From contig NC_134572.1 in NCBI RefSeq assembly GCF_050947875.1, forward strand, positions 153,843,105 through 153,907,104: a stretch of 64,000 nt of DNA, read 5' to 3'. This document shows, in pieces, positions 11,070-22,408 of the stretch; the first letter of the stretch is position 1, and each line of letters opens with the position of its first letter. This stretch comes from Dermacentor variabilis (taxonomy: Eukaryota; Arthropoda; Arachnida; Ixodida; Ixodidae). Under the pieces are notes generated by a model, which was not told where the DNA came from, made no database searches, and saw only the letters and a list, made by a program, of their open reading frames with translations. Position numbers and translations under genes: made by a program.

Positions 11070-12090
11070 CAGGCTGATGAAAATGCTAATGATGAAACAC
11101 TTATCATGCGGCTTCTCGGAGACCTGAGATTGGATGAATTATACAGGCCTACGTTGGCCACTGCACTTTGGGCAGCGGCCGGAGGGATCCCAAATACCAT
11201 TAGAAACCTCATCCTAAGTACGCGGCTAGAACAAAACCTGCCCGTAATAAGCACCCCATCATGATACGTTCCGGATGCCCTGCTGAAGATGCGGAAACTG
11301 TCGAACAGCCAACGCACCTACCTGGTGTCCGCACATTTAGCAGCCCCCGATGATTCGTGCAAGGTTATCGTTCCGGGACTGCAACTAGGCACTCCCTCAC
11401 ATATGCTGGCAGAGGAGATGCAAGCATCTGGTATCCAGATACTACAGGCTTGATAATGGGTCAGTCGAGTCTGTGTTAGTCACCTTCGAGCGCCTACGTG
11501 TACCTCGCTTCGTCACATTTCTTGCCGCTGCTACTTACACCGTCCACCCAAGCAGGTCTCCAAGACCTGCCTCAAATTGGGACACCGAGCCGAGCACTGC
11601 CCCACACCGGACCTCATTATTTGCGAACAGTGCGGCATCGACAACCCTGTCCCATCACACCCATGCTCTCTCCGGTGTAAATCACGTGGAGGGGATCATC
11701 CTACAAGTTAACCGAAGTGCAAGCGATGCCAGCGACAACCCTTCAACCGAGCTTGAGTCAAAAAAGCAATCGAGGATGAACAGCGCAGCAAATGACGGTC
11801 TCCGCAAGCGCGGCTGCTTCGTCAGTGATAACCCTTGTGTGCGGAACATCATTTAGGTAAACTGCGTGGTCTCGTCCGAAAGCGCGGTCCAGATACCACC
11901 CCAGGGTACGGGCAAAATCGAAGCGCCGACCCCGCTCCCAGTCGTCCTCCACCCGCAACCACGAGAAGCGTCAGGCTGCCACGGCATCACAGGAATCTCC
12001 CCAGCCCTACAAGAAATCACTATTAATCAAGCCGGCAACCTCAGCACCTACCCCAGATCGTCAGCAGCCACGGGCAAGTGAGAACACTAA
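11070..12090 (+). pseudogene. LINE B copy 1 ORF1 (zinc-knuckle Gag-like protein)
   Basis: The N-terminal part reads GDLRLDELYRPTLATALWAA and, after stops, YLVSAHLAAPDDSCKVIVPG and LGTPSHMLAEEMQASGIQIL. The zinc-knuckle region at about 11555-11700 reads KTCLKLGHRAEHCP then ICEQCGIDNPVPSHPC and a CKS..GGDHP third knuckle, followed by CKRCQRQP. Beyond 11860 is an Arg/Ser/Pro-rich stretch that is closely matched in copy 2 from 53275 onward. Stops occur throughout. The protein would package LINE RNA. Confidence 0.75.
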
Positions 12091-12544
12091 CGCCAAGCAG
12101 CACTTCGGGAGGTAAGTTGCTCGTGTTGTTCCGCACAGCCCGCTCTCCTCCACCCAATTTTCACCCTACAACACGCCCCGCTCTACTCTCACACCGAACA
12201 CCAACAACGATCCTTTCCCCGAAATCGTGCGGCTAGGCTGTGAGATGAAAGTGTGTCACGCGCAAATGCATAACAAGGTGGGCGCTGCAATATAGCGCAC
12301 AAACGCCACAATACAGGCAGGTATAGAGAGCGCCCGGCATGAACCTCTAGGGTTACGGCAGGAAATAATAACCGTTATGCACGCCATCAAAGGAGCGGAC
12401 ACACACCCTATTCCCAGAATTAGTCTCCCGTTTTGGTTCTATAGGCACTCCCCTGCCGGCTTCCCAGTCCGCGCGGCCCCAAACCAACCCTCACAGGTGC
12501 AAGAACATCACACCCATTCTCAAGCCCGGTCGCTTCCTCTCCCG

Positions 12545-13640
12545 AAAATGAAGGCGGACCTTAGCCAGCAGCAGATCGTGGTTTGGCAGTGAAACTGCAG
12601 AGGATGCTGTCAAAAAAGGGCATCCCTGCAACACTATGGTACTATCTCCACGCACCCTCCTGATTTTACTCTCCTACAAGAACCAAACTGCTCCCCTTCT
12701 CTTTCCCGCTTCTGCACTTTACGGGTACTTGTCCACGCGTGCCCCCCCCCCCTTATTATCAAAAAGAAACTTAACGCGCAACTCCCATAGTGTAAACTTT
12801 CACATCCCACACCCAATACGCGGAATAAGTATGCAGGGCAAGAATAGTCGCAGTATATACATACTCAATGTGTAGAGTTCTCCACCCAAACGCACACACT
12901 CATTTCATCGCCTTCTAATAGAATTTGGACACGTTGGGCACACCCTTCTCGAGTGCGGTGACTTAAACACTCCGCATATAGTTTGAGGGTACCACCAATC
13001 GGAAGCCAAATGAACTCGACTCTGCTATGACATATGCATCTCAAGATAGACCCCACATACAGACCCAGAGCACCAAACGCGTTTCGTTAACAGCGCCACA
13101 CGCGACACATGCCCTGACTTTACTTTTTCCAGAAATACGGGACAAGTGATTGCACATGGTACTCTCGACGAACATCCAGGCAGCGATCACTACATCGTGG
13201 CGACTACCCTACCACATCCCCGTGCACACTGTCAGCAGTGCAAGGTGCGGATCATGAATTGGACGCAGCTCAGGGAGCGTCGACAGAGGCCTCCTGAATG
13301 GGCAGGATAAAAGGAATTGCTCGCGTTTCCTTCTGCTGATCTAGACACGTGTACGTGCACGCTGGTCACCGTACCTGCCACCATGGACGTGGACCTACAC
13401 TTACTGCATCTGTGGGAGGCACGTAGAGGACTCGCGCGGAACTGGAACGGCCCATGCCTCAATCGCAAGCTCCGCCGGCGTATCGACCGAATTTTGCTGG
13501 AGGCACAAGGATATGCTCACAACCTCGTGCAGAACAATTGGCGGGGTTTCTGCGAGCGGCTGTCAGGTGCCCTGGGCACTGAGAAAACATGGTCAGTACA
13601 TGCGCATTCATGGACTCATGCACTATAAAGACAGAAACAC
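12545..13640 (+). pseudogene. LINE B copy 1 ORF2: endonuclease and linker
   Basis: Opens with LSQQQIVVWQ then NCRG, the usual start of this ORF2, continues as FTLLQEPNCSPS (LQE holds the catalytic Glu of APE endonucleases) and, through stops and frameshifts, fragments of the rest of the domain. From 13380 it gives the linker PHLLHLWEAR-like, LARNWNGPCLNRKLRRRID and NNWRGFCERLSGALGTEKTW. Counterpart in copy 2: about 54150-54300 plus 55550-56520. Confidence 0.75.
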
Positions 13641-14498
13641 ATCATCGCCTGCAAAGCTTTATGTATAATAATATTTATGCATAATAATATTTATGCATAC
13701 ATAATATTTATGTACCGAGACGATCCGTCGGCTCATCTCAAAGAGCTAGAGAAACGCTTCATCTCTACCGGCCGACCACCACAGTATCCCGAATACCCGT
13801 ACGCAGAAGAATGAAACGAGGAACTCAACGCGGACATCACAGTCGATGAGGTTCGCGTGATACTTAAAGATCTCCGTCGAATCACGGCCCCAGGGGCAGA
13901 ACATATAAGATTTTCCACCCTTCAAAACCTCAGCGAATCAGATCTGCGTCATCTAACAAACCTATTCATTAATCAGTGGCATCAGGGCATGCTCCCACGG
14001 CCATGGGGTCATACTGACATTTCACGAATACCCTAACAACGCAATCCCACAGCCGTAGAAAACTTGCGGCCAATATCCCTTACTTCATGCATCGTAAAGT
14101 TATTGGAACACGAGATTTTGTGGCGTCTACAGTCTTTCCTTAACGACAGGCCTTCTGCCTCTCACAGATCAGATTTCGGGAACATCTCTTCATGCAAGAC
14201 GGGCTTCTACAGCTCAAGGAATAGGTTATCCGCCCCCTGTCCTGTGCCCAGACGAAGGCCACCCACGCCCTTGATTGAAAAGGAGCACTTGATAACGTGG
14301 CACACGACTTGATTCTTTGAAATCTTGTTGAATCACGTCGCGGTTCCCGCTTGTATAACTACATTCGTTCCTTTCGGCGCGGCGGAGCAGCCACTATTCA
14401 GATAGGGCCACATCTGCAAATACAATTCGTCTCACAGGTCAGAGCACCCCACAGGTATCCGTTCTGTCCCGCGCTCTATTTATTATAGCCCTCGCAAG

Positions 14499-14767
14499 AG
14501 AGAGAGCGATAATTTAATTGAAAGAGGGCAGAGATGTCGGCCTCAGCTAAGGCGCTCTAGCCTGCTACTCTCCACAGGGGGAGGGGGAACGGGGACATAA
14601 AGGTGTGATGAGGGATGATGATGACATCGCAAGAGGGATGCGCAAAGGTGAAAGCAAGTTCAACACTCTGATGATAAACACTGGCAAATGTCATCCATGA
14701 AGCCACTATCAGGTTTCCTAGCAAGTCTGTAGTCACCAATTCAAGTGAACTTAAATATAGAGGCAAG
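14499..14767 (+). mobile_element. SINE-like insertion G1 with 11-bp target-site duplication
   Basis: This 269-bp piece interrupts the RT of LINE B and is absent from the paralogous site in copy 2. It is flanked by CCCTCGCAAGA at 14488-14498 and 14768-14778. It begins with gagagagcgataatttaatt and has the core ctctagcctgctactctcca. A related, more diverged sequence occurs at 48775-48905. No poly(A) tail or clear Pol III box is visible; the class is inferred from length, target duplication and repetition. Confidence 0.65.
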
Positions 14768-14993
14768 CCCTCGCAAGACTACCTGAGCAGGTCAACCAGA
14801 CCCCTGATGTTTCATATGCGCTACACGCAGACAGCATCACGATCCGGACGATGCGAGGGTCACACCTTCAGGTCAATGTCTGGGATCTGGTTAACCCTCG
14901 CAAGACTATCTGAGCAGGTCAACCAGATCCCAGATGTTGCACATGCACTACACGCAGACAGCATCACGATCCGGACGACGCGAGGGTCATACC
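14768..14993 (+). repeat. 127-bp local duplication with an inverted-repeat joint
   Basis: Sequence from 14768 is repeated from 14895, both starting CCCTCGCAAGACTA and covering the RT palm. The end of the first unit (14876-14897, tgtctgggatctggttaacc) is an inverted copy of 14917-14938 in the second. Copy 2 (about 57350-57440) has a single unit and no inverted joint, so the event is private to copy 1. Confidence 0.75.
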
Positions 14994-15639
14994 TTAGGGA
15001 TCGGCTGCAGAAGGCCGTCGACATCGTCACCGCTTACTTACGACAGGGCAGCTTGTCCTGTGTCCACAAAAGTCTGAGCTGCGCGCGCGTAACACTACCG
15101 CTCTACCTAGAGATCACGGTGTGCGTGGATTGCATTGCTGTACCCAAGGTGGATCGTGCTCGCACTCTTGAACTACACGTGCAAGTGAACGGGGAGGTTA
15201 ACTACACTGTCTCTCTCGTTTTCCGGTAGATCGAAGATACTCTGACCATGATTCGGCGGGTCTCCAACAGGCGCTAAGGTATACGAGAGTGGGACCTATG
15301 GCGCCTTGTGGTGGCCTGCAAGATCACTGACACTATTTACCACTTTCCCTCCAAAGACTTACCCAGTCGGAGAAGATGTTGGTCTACGCGATGCTGTGAA
15401 AGGCGACAAAATTTGCGCACGTCCTCCCACACTAAACCGCACGAAACATTTGCTAGCTCTAGGGACGCATAACATTCTGGGCGTGTTGCTGGGAGGTCTG
15501 TGCGCCAGTCACAGACAACGTCTTTTTCTCACACTCACTGGACGGCACCTTCTCGCGAGATAGGGATATTTGGTTTTCCATAATGACCAAGAAGACATCG
15601 CCATCAGTCTTCCGACTAGGATCCATACAGCATTAAAGA

Positions 15640-16515
15640 CGCACCTACTACCACAAAACGTGCATCCTGAGCATGATGCGGGATGACGACGAGCCCGTGT
15701 ACTTATACTTGGTGCGCATGTTCGGTGATATGCCTGAGACAAATACCCTATACACGGATACCGATCGGTGCCGCAACGGGTACTCCGCGGTAGAATTGGA
15801 TAACGCTCTAAAATTTCTTACGGCTGCCTCCTTGCGGAGTTCTACACCTACAGAAGCATAATTCTTTGGAGTAGCGGATGCTGTGCGATACGCTCTCCCC
15901 ATTCCTGGGGAGGTGTATATCGTAACCGATTCCCAGCAAGCATGCCGAGCATTTCCGAGGGGACGCGGCTTCTCCGAGGCGACTTTCCAGATCCTACACC
16001 AGTCACCGAAACACACACACACAAACACATCTGGCCTACAACTCATCGACTTGCTCTGGACACCAGGCCATGCCTCACTGCAAGGTAATGACCGCGCACA
16101 GGCGGTCTCTCGAGAACGTACCATTAGAGCTGCCTGGCATGGTTAAAATGGTAGTGCACATCAGATGGGGGCTCCATTCACATAAAGAGACATATTAGGA
16201 TGCTACAACCGGGCTAGACACACCATGGACTCTCCGCCACAGGCGTATTCGCGAGAGGAAGTGGTGGCACTCCGCCAATTCCAAACAAAAGTATTTCCCA
16301 ACCTCCTCTCCCTACATAAATTTTATCCTGTCACCTTTGCAGGCTCCTGCCTGGGCTGTGGCAACTGCCCCATGGCGTTCGAAGTCACGGTGGAGTGCGC
16401 CGCAAAATTATTCGCTCCCCTGCCAGTTATCCTGCACGCCATCTGCACCAAAGAAATGTGGGAAGATGTCCGAGCCGTGGGGCCTCACGAGGTTCGCCGG
16501 GCTCTAGTTTAACGG
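15640..16515 (+). pseudogene. LINE B copy 1 ORF2: RNase H and zinc finger
   Basis: RNase H blocks read DTDRCRNGYSAVE with TLYTDTD for the first Asp region (about 15750), GEVYIVTDSQQACRAF (about 15910, second Asp), and LLWTPGHASLQGNDRAQAVS (about 16048). The C-terminal part from 16225 gives MDSPPQAYSREEVVALRQFQ and TKVFPNLLSLHKFYPVTFAG, then CLGCGNCPMAFEVTVECA, a degraded version of the C-x2-C...H...C finger in which the His is lost. The frame ends with TAA near 16510. Copy 2 has lost most of this part. Confidence 0.75.
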
Positions 16516-16629
16516 GCCCGTGTTGCTGAGTTCTTTCTAGGGGCCCCGCACTAGGGGTCCCTCCCACACTCTTGCATTTTTAATAACAATGTTTATTCTC
16601 TCTCTCTTTATCTAAAGGATCTCATGCTT

Positions 16630-17180
16630 AAGTTGCACACGTGTGTCCTTGCTTTTTATATTCCTGAGCGAGTGACCACAAATTTCGCCGCATCATGCGC
16701 ATTGGCTCGGAAAAGCGTTCCGACATACTGGTAATCAAGTGTGTTTCGTTCAGTGACTCAAACCATGCGATCAGCAGTCGCCTTGTTCCTTCTGATATGT
16801 TCCAATTCGATGGGTTTTTTCAATGGATTCAGTGATTACTTGTAATTTTCTTGAGCCCACTTCCTTCAATAGCTATTGAAATGACAAGCAAGATTCGCGG
16901 GCATTTGTATCAGGTATGATGTAGAACACAATGTTGTGCTGCCTACTATGATATTTAGGTTCATCAATCTTATTTTGGAGTAGGTGTATCGCCCCCTGCT
17001 GTATATTATAGCGAGTGGCAAACTCCGCAATGATATATCCTAAGTTGGCCAATACTAACGTTTTTTCTTTCATTGAAGACACACATGAAGCCAAATCATT
17101 TATAGCTGCCTTCTGTTCCCCTTGATTCGCCTCAATAGTATTAACGTTTCGAACAATCATCTTCTTACCATCCTTAATTT
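16630..17180 (-). pseudogene. Element C ORF1 (coiled coil plus RRM-like region), truncated
   Basis: The reading IVRNVNTIEANQGEQKAAIN is followed by heptad-like sequence, then LLQNKIDEPKYHSRQHNIVF and YIIPDTNARES. That pattern (coiled coil, then basic N-x-x-F/Y-G/I-I/L-P-D) is typical of ORF1 proteins of CR1, L2 and L1 LINEs. After a stop it continues as ESIEKTHRIGTYQKEQ and, in a shifted frame, SLAQEYKKQGHTC before LINE B begins. The protein would bind element RNA as a trimer. Copy 2 has the same arrangement at about 58500-59060. Confidence 0.6.
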
Positions 17181-17394
17181 TCTTTAGTGTTGCAACAGCG
17201 CAATGGCCGGGACCCATTTCCATATGACCACCGAGTATTAACAATGAGAAATAAAATGCATAGCTACGCAAGATAAAAACGCGACGCCATGTGCAGCTTC
17301 TGGCATCTGAGTGCATACGTACATAGTTTTGCAGGATATGGGGTGGAACCGGCAGGCTAAGAACGGCAAATTGTTTGCAAGGTAAACATACACT

Positions 17395-18030
17395 AAGCTG
17401 CACGAGAAACAATACGTGCGTGGATGCACAGACCTAAATCTACCGCTATCATGCTCCGGAGAGACACATCGGTCTACCGCCTTTAGTAGGCCAGTGATAG
17501 TGGCTGTGAACCAAGATTCGTTGGCTGTTGCTTGACATATGCTGGATTCCATAGTTGGGGACATCGTCAGACCCCGATTGAGCGCCTTGGAAATTGCTTC
17601 ACTGTTACATGCGAGTACTTCGGCGATGTTGGCGATAACCCTGTGGCTATTCCATTCGTCGTCTATTGAAAGCGCTCTGGAGCTACATGCAAGCTGCACG
17701 AGAAGCAGAACATCCGTGAGCGGCACAGACTTAGAACTACCGCCTCCACGCTTCCGAGAGACAGAGCAGTCTACCGCATTTTTAGGCTGGTGCTAGTGGC
17801 TGTGAGCCAAGGTTCGTTGACTGTTGCTTGACATATGCTGGATTACACAGTTGTAGGCGTCGTCAGTGCCAAATTGAGCGCCTTGATAATTTCTTCACTG
17901 TTACAATGCCAGAACATTGGCAATGTTGGCGACAACCCTGTGGCTATTCAATTCGTGGTCTGTTGAAAGTGCTTTGGAGCTAAATTCACGCTGCACGAGA
18001 AGCGGAACATGCGTAAGCGACACTGCCATC
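17395..18030 (-). repeat. Tandem units of about 298 bp at the 5' end of element C
   Basis: The motif near 17470 (tctaccgcctttagtaggcc) recurs at 17769 (tctaccgcatttttaggctg), and gcacgagaagcagaacat-type sequence occurs at 17398, 17695 and 17994. This makes two full units plus a partial one. Copy 2 has one unit plus a partial (59277-59610). The period is not a multiple of three and the frames do not carry over, so the units are probably untranslated, like the promoter monomers of mouse L1. Confidence 0.7.
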
Positions 18031-18060
18031 GCACTGCCGGTTCCATGTCCCCTGATATGT

Positions 18061-18567
18061 GAGCAGCTCAAGCTGTCGTTACGTGACCCTGTGAGTGGTA
18101 ACGAGTGGTAATATAGAATGTACACATCCAGAAAAGAGCGTCGCATGTGTTGTTTGTGAAATTTACTCTCTCAGACAAAAAAATCAATTTCCCCGCTATG
18201 TTTGTCTGTAGGTATAACACCCGACATCTAGATCCTGAGTTTTCAAAAATAGAAGAAATACACTGAAATGAACAACACTAATACTGCGTCACAATATCAT
18301 TGGGCGTTGAGATCGTATGTGACATAGTCTCTTCGTGTGTCTGAGCTGGCAATATGTTGTACTATCTGGCAAAAATTACCTCGGATAAAAGCTAGCGTTG
18401 TGGCGAATATTCCTCAAGATGCTTGCGAGTTTTCCTAAGAATTGTCTCGGAAGAAATGGCATACCATCGACCAAGAAGCCTACATCCTCACATTTGTTGT
18501 GGCCATTCTTTAATGCAGCATTTCCGTTTTCTTAGCGCAGGGGGGGGGGCGGGCAGTACAAGCTCAG
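18061..18567. other. Duplicated flank between element C and the Gypsy insertion
   Basis: Non-coding. Matches about 59640-60150 in copy 2 (for instance ataacacccgacat at 18211 and 59796). It includes a G run at 18541-18549 and ends at the Gypsy target site. Could be more of element C or plain flanking DNA. Confidence 0.55.
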
Positions 18568-19173
18568 TGTTGCATCTGGGTCGCAAGCCCCAAGGGTAGC
18601 GTTGGCCTGGCGGCCTGGGGCCCAACTGGGAGCATCCGAAGGTCCTGGCAAAGCATGAGTTGACTGCTAACAGAACAACTTGTTTATTGTAGCATCGCAA
18701 AAGAGCGGCCGGTCAGGTCGACCGAAGTGGAGAGACGGGAGAGCACGTTACTCGACGGAAGAATTCGAAGCCTCTCTCTGCATCCGGGGCAGCTGCTTTT
18801 ATACTCTCGGAGTCGAGGGCAAGAAGGAACGGCTTGCGAGAGGCGCCCGTGACGGCGGGGCACGGACACGTTGAGGGACACGTTGAGACAAGAAGTGACG
18901 CATCCGCCTGGCCGGCGCCGGTCAGACCTCCTCGCTTCACAGTTGGGGAGCTCCTCTCCCCGGCTGCCGCGCTTGGACAAGCGTGGGCACCAACATGCAC
19001 ACACACTCACACACACACACGAAGACACGTGGCATTGAAACATGCCTGGACGCGCTTGGCAGGAAGTGTTACGGCAGCGCTGAACGGGCCGAAATGTGCG
19101 CCGCTTTGAATTAAGCCCCGGCGTCCGTTGCATCCGCACCGGCTATACCGCACGTCGATGGCGAAACGTAACA
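18568..19173 (-). repeat. 3' LTR of the Gypsy element (minus strand)
   Basis: 606 bp, matches the other LTR. TATAAAAG complement at 18796-18803 and AATAAA complement at 18683-18688. On the minus strand it is preceded by a G-rich run (ggcggggcgg at about 19175-19186) that may be the polypurine tract, although it is interrupted. Confidence 0.85.
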
Positions 19174-19680
19174 GACCGCCCCGCCGGGAGAAGGAGATCC
19201 CGATGGTCAGGGGACTGCATCCGCTGTCCGGAGGGATGTCGATCGATGATGCTCATAACCGAACTCGGTCGTCCTTCGGCGTTTCTTGAGCGCAGCGCAC
19301 AGAGAAGGCCTTGTTCTCACGTTCAGGTTCACACAGGACACTGCAAAGTGACTTCGGGAGAGTTGTCTTTTTGTTCTCGTTCCCAGCAAGCGTTAGAACT
19401 ACGCCGAAACTCAACCGATAAGTCAGCAAGCACGACACAACCCTCACTAAGCCCTGCCAGGCTCTTTCCCCTTTTATACTAATGCCTACTTCCTTACCGT
19501 AGTCTAGCAGCACTCAGAACGCGTCCACAAATTGGAAAATTGCACTAGAAAGCACGTCACGACATTGAAACACTAAACAAAAGCAATATGTTAAAAATCC
19601 TGCCTCAGGAAGAAAACATCAGTAACAAACAATTTTGAAGCTGATTCCTACGTTAGGGGCCTCGACTTAAGCCATCGGCA
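19174..19680 (-). other. Gypsy internal tail between integrase and 3' LTR
   Basis: About 500 bp with no RT or RNase H motif on either strand. If the family has an integrase-before-RT order, this is where RT and RNase H were lost. Confidence 0.5.
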
Positions 19681-20808
19681 TTACCGTTGAGACTCCCCTT
19701 TTTGTAACGCACCTAAAAGGAAGATTGTTGCAAAGCGAGGCTCCAGCACAGAAGGCGGCCATTTATGGAAGAAATGGTCTGCAGCCATTGGAGAGGGCAG
19801 TGATCCGTCTCGAAGCATGTGAAGCGGAGACCGCAGCGAGCGACCGTACACCAGCTCAGCTGGCGAAAACCCCGTAGCCGCATGCGGCGCGGTCCTTAAT
19901 GCAAACAATAACCCAGGCAGACACAGCTCCCAGTCAGTTTGTTGTTCAAACCACAATGCTCTCAACACGCGCTTCATGACGGAGTGGAGCTTCCCAACGG
20001 AATTCGACTGTAGGTGGTACACTGAGCTTTGTAACAGCTTTACCCCACACCTTTCAAGAAAGGCTGTCGTCAAAGCGCTAGTAAACTCTGTGCCCTGATC
20101 TGACTGGATTTCCGCAGGAAAACCAACTCGCGCAAATATGGACAGTAGTGCATTGACTATCTCAGCTGAGCTGAGTTCTTTAAGCGGCAATGCTTCAGGG
20201 AACTTTTTCGCTGGGCAGATCACAGTCAAAATGTGTCTGTACCCCGTGGTTGTTACCGGCAGAGGTCCCACTGTATCAATAACGAGCCGTCTATAACGCT
20301 CTGTAATGATAGGTACCAACTTCAACGGCGCCCTCGATTTGTCCCCTGGTTTTCCCACCCGCTGACAGGTGTCACATGTCCTCACAAAGTGTTCTGCGTC
20401 ACGAAAACACCCTGGCCAATAGTACTCTTGCAAGAGACGGTCCTCAGTTTTCTTAACTCCTAGGTGTCCAGACCACGAACCCCCATGCGACAAGCGCAAC
20501 AGATCCTGACGGTAGCACTGAGGCACGATCAGCTGATCGAACTCCACTCCCCTGCGGTCTAGATACTTCCTGTACGGAACCCCACCTCTTTTCACAAAAC
20601 GAGCATTTTTCTTGGCGATACCTTCCTTGACATTGCAGCGCATGTTTTCTAGGCTGCCATCCTTATTTTGCTCGGCTATCAAAGCCGACCGCCTGACTTT
20701 TAGCAGCCTATTAAGTCCATCTGACGTAGGCGCGATGAGCGAATCTGCCGATGGCTCTTCTAACTTTCCCGTGTCGGGCATTTCCTCTCCAGTAACTCGT
20801 GCCTTCAA
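19681..20808 (-). pseudogene. Gypsy integrase, catalytic Glu replaced by Lys
   Basis: 375 open residues. The HHCC zinc domain has H108, H115, C145 and C148 (SHGGSWSGHLG ... CDTCQ). The catalytic core has D178 (VIDTVGPLP) and D237 (IQSDQGTEF), but the Glu expected 35 residues after D237 is K273 (SNSVGKLHSVMKR). The end (about residues 330-375) no longer matches the usual C-terminal domain. The region upstream connects to gag-protease by a frameshift near 20840 with no room for RT. Integrase would insert cDNA; this copy cannot. Confidence 0.85.
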
Positions 20809-20944
20809 CGTTACAGGCTCAATTTTATTCAGTTCGGAGTGATCTGAATATCAGCTTGCTGAGCCTCCGACCCTTTCTCATTGTTCGACAACGTCGGCCC
20901 CGCTACTACCGCCTTTGCAGCGAGCTCCCGAACTCTCGATCTGG

Positions 20945-22408
20945 TTAAGGCCTGAACGCTAGCCTCACCAAACAGACGCCCCTTCTCGCGCAGGAGGTGA
21001 TCGGACCTGTTCGAAAATTGGTACGGGTACTAGGGGGCAGCATAGATGACACTGCGGCCTCCGTCTCAAGTGCTCCGAAAGGTCCTTCAATAAGCACTTT
21101 TGCTACGGGCAGACGCACACTATGAGCTCCCACGGCTTGCTTGATCCATGCGCACTCGTCCGTGAACATATCGGGTTCTACGTAAGAGGGGTCAACTACA
21201 TCCATTGTAGCTGCGGAATCGCGAAGCACTCGGCACTCTTTCCCGTTCACGAGGAGGCCTCGCATGTAAGGCTCGAGAAGCTGCATGTTCTCGTCAGTGC
21301 TGCATAAAGACAAAAACACGACCTTTGTTTTCGTTTTTGGACACTGCGCCGAAAAGTGACCCGGCTTCTGGCACGTATAACACACGCGCGCTTGCCTCAT
21401 CGTGAACCGCTTTCTGTGTTCGGCTTCGGCTGCCGCCATCTCCTTACGTTCGGTCGGACTGCTTTCACTCGCATCCACTCTACGTGTGTCCCCCTTGCTC
21501 TCATGGGCGTTAACTTCGGCCTCTCAAACTTTGAGCCAAATTCACCCTTTTGACCGTCCTTAGCTCCGCGAGCCCAACGCGTCACAAACTCCTCGGCTAG
21601 CTCGGCGGCTTTAGCCACGTACTAATGTCTGGCCTATCCAAGACCCAGTACCGCCCGTTCTCAGGTAACCGACTATAGAACTGTTCCAGCCCGAAACACT
21701 GCATAACTTTCTCGTGGTCACCAAACGCTTTCTCTTCTTTGAGACACTCCTGCATTTGACATAAGCCTGTAGGCAAACTCTGCATATGACTCACTTCTGC
21801 CTTTCTCATTTTCCCGAAACTTCCGACGGAACGCCTCCACTGACAGCCTGTACTTTTTAGCAGACTCGATTTGACTTTGTCGACATCCTCTGCCTCCTCT
21901 CTCTTCAAGCGAGCGATTACGTCGGCCGCCTCACCGGGTAACAAAGTGAGCAAGCGCTGTGGCCACGTTTCCCGAGAGAACCCCTGCTTCTCGCACGTTC
22001 GCTCAAAGTTAACCAGGAACAAACCAATGTCCTCTCCAAGCTTAAACGGCCGCATCAGGTCAGTCATTTTGAACAATACTCGTTCTCCTGCACCGTGTGC
22101 CTGACTTCCATTACGAGCGCGTTCCATCTCTATCTCGAGACGCTTCATTTCCAAAGCGTGTTAGGGTTGCGCTCTTTTTCTTTCTCTTGTTGCTCTCGCT
22201 CTTTCTGTTCTTTACGTTCGCGCTCCTGTCTTTTTGCCGTCTCCCTCTCCTCAACGGTCTCAAGGCATTCCGACAGCTCGTCATCCTCAGCTTCTAACGC
22301 AAGAACAGCCCTTAGCAGTTCTGGTTTTCTGAGTTTGTCTGAGACATCCAGACCCAACTCTCTTGCAAGCTCCAGCAATTTCGGTTCGCGCAACGACTTC
22401 AAATCCAT
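20945..22408 (-). pseudogene. Gypsy gag and protease, frameshifted
   Basis: Starts at ATG 22408 with MDLKSLREPKLLELARELGL and a Glu/Arg-rich coiled coil. It continues from 22154 as capsid-like sequence (MTDLMRPFKLGEDIGLFLVN, WPQRLLTLLPGEAADVIARL). From 21478 it carries a CYTCQKPGHFSAQC knuckle (C-x2-C-x4-H-x4-C, 21382-21341), then a protease-like block CRVLRDSAAT with the DSA triad at 21220-21212. Frameshifts at about 22150, 21610, 21470 and 21030 break it. Gag forms the particle; the protease would process it. Confidence 0.8.

Larger units (their letters stand above)
13700..15450 (+). pseudogene. LINE B copy 1 ORF2: reverse transcriptase
   Basis: RT signatures: TVDEVRVILKDLRRITAPGA (about 13842), ENLRPISLTSCIVKLLEHEI (about 14058), and, after the SINE and the duplication, a palm block LHADSITIRTTR at about 14948. 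The palm should read YxDD or AxDD, but here it is ADS, so the second catalytic Asp is lost in both duplicated versions (14813 and 14946). Copy 2 keeps YTDDITIW at about 57390. The region is interrupted by 14499-14767. Confidence 0.75.
10950..16615 (+). mobile_element. LINE B copy 1: I/R1-like non-LTR retrotransposon inserted in element C
   Basis: Order: a possible 5' leader (10950-11066), ORF1 with zinc knuckles (11070-12090), ORF2 with endonuclease, RT, RNase H and zinc finger (12545-16515), and a 3' end with tttattctctctctcttta (about 16590-16612). All frames are broken. The 3' end abuts TAAAGGATCTCATG, which is ORF1 of minus-strand element C, so B inserted into C. The same junction occurs at about 58490 in copy 2. 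Private features of this copy are a SINE at 14499-14767, a 127-bp duplication at 14768 and a small tandem expansion of ataatatttatgcat near 13665-13710. Confidence 0.85.
16620..18060 (-). mobile_element. Element C copy 1: CR1/L2-like LINE 5' part (tandem units + ORF1)
   Basis: Read on the minus strand there are tandem units of about 298 bp (18030 to 17395), then ORF1 (about 17180-16630) cut off by the LINE B insertion at 16615/16620. The rest of the element (ORF2) was not found beyond LINE B. The block is repeated at about 58490-59640 with the same LINE B junction. Assignment to CR1/L2-type rests on the ORF1 reading below. Confidence 0.6.

Noticed and set aside
17238..17796. Protein-coding gene in the 298-bp units
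   Set aside because: Frames exist on both strands, but the period is not a multiple of three and the frame changes between units.
18684..19139. Minus- and plus-strand frames in the LTR, repeated at 22840-23269
   Set aside because: Both lie wholly in the two LTRs, which are regulatory, and differ by frameshifts between LTRs.
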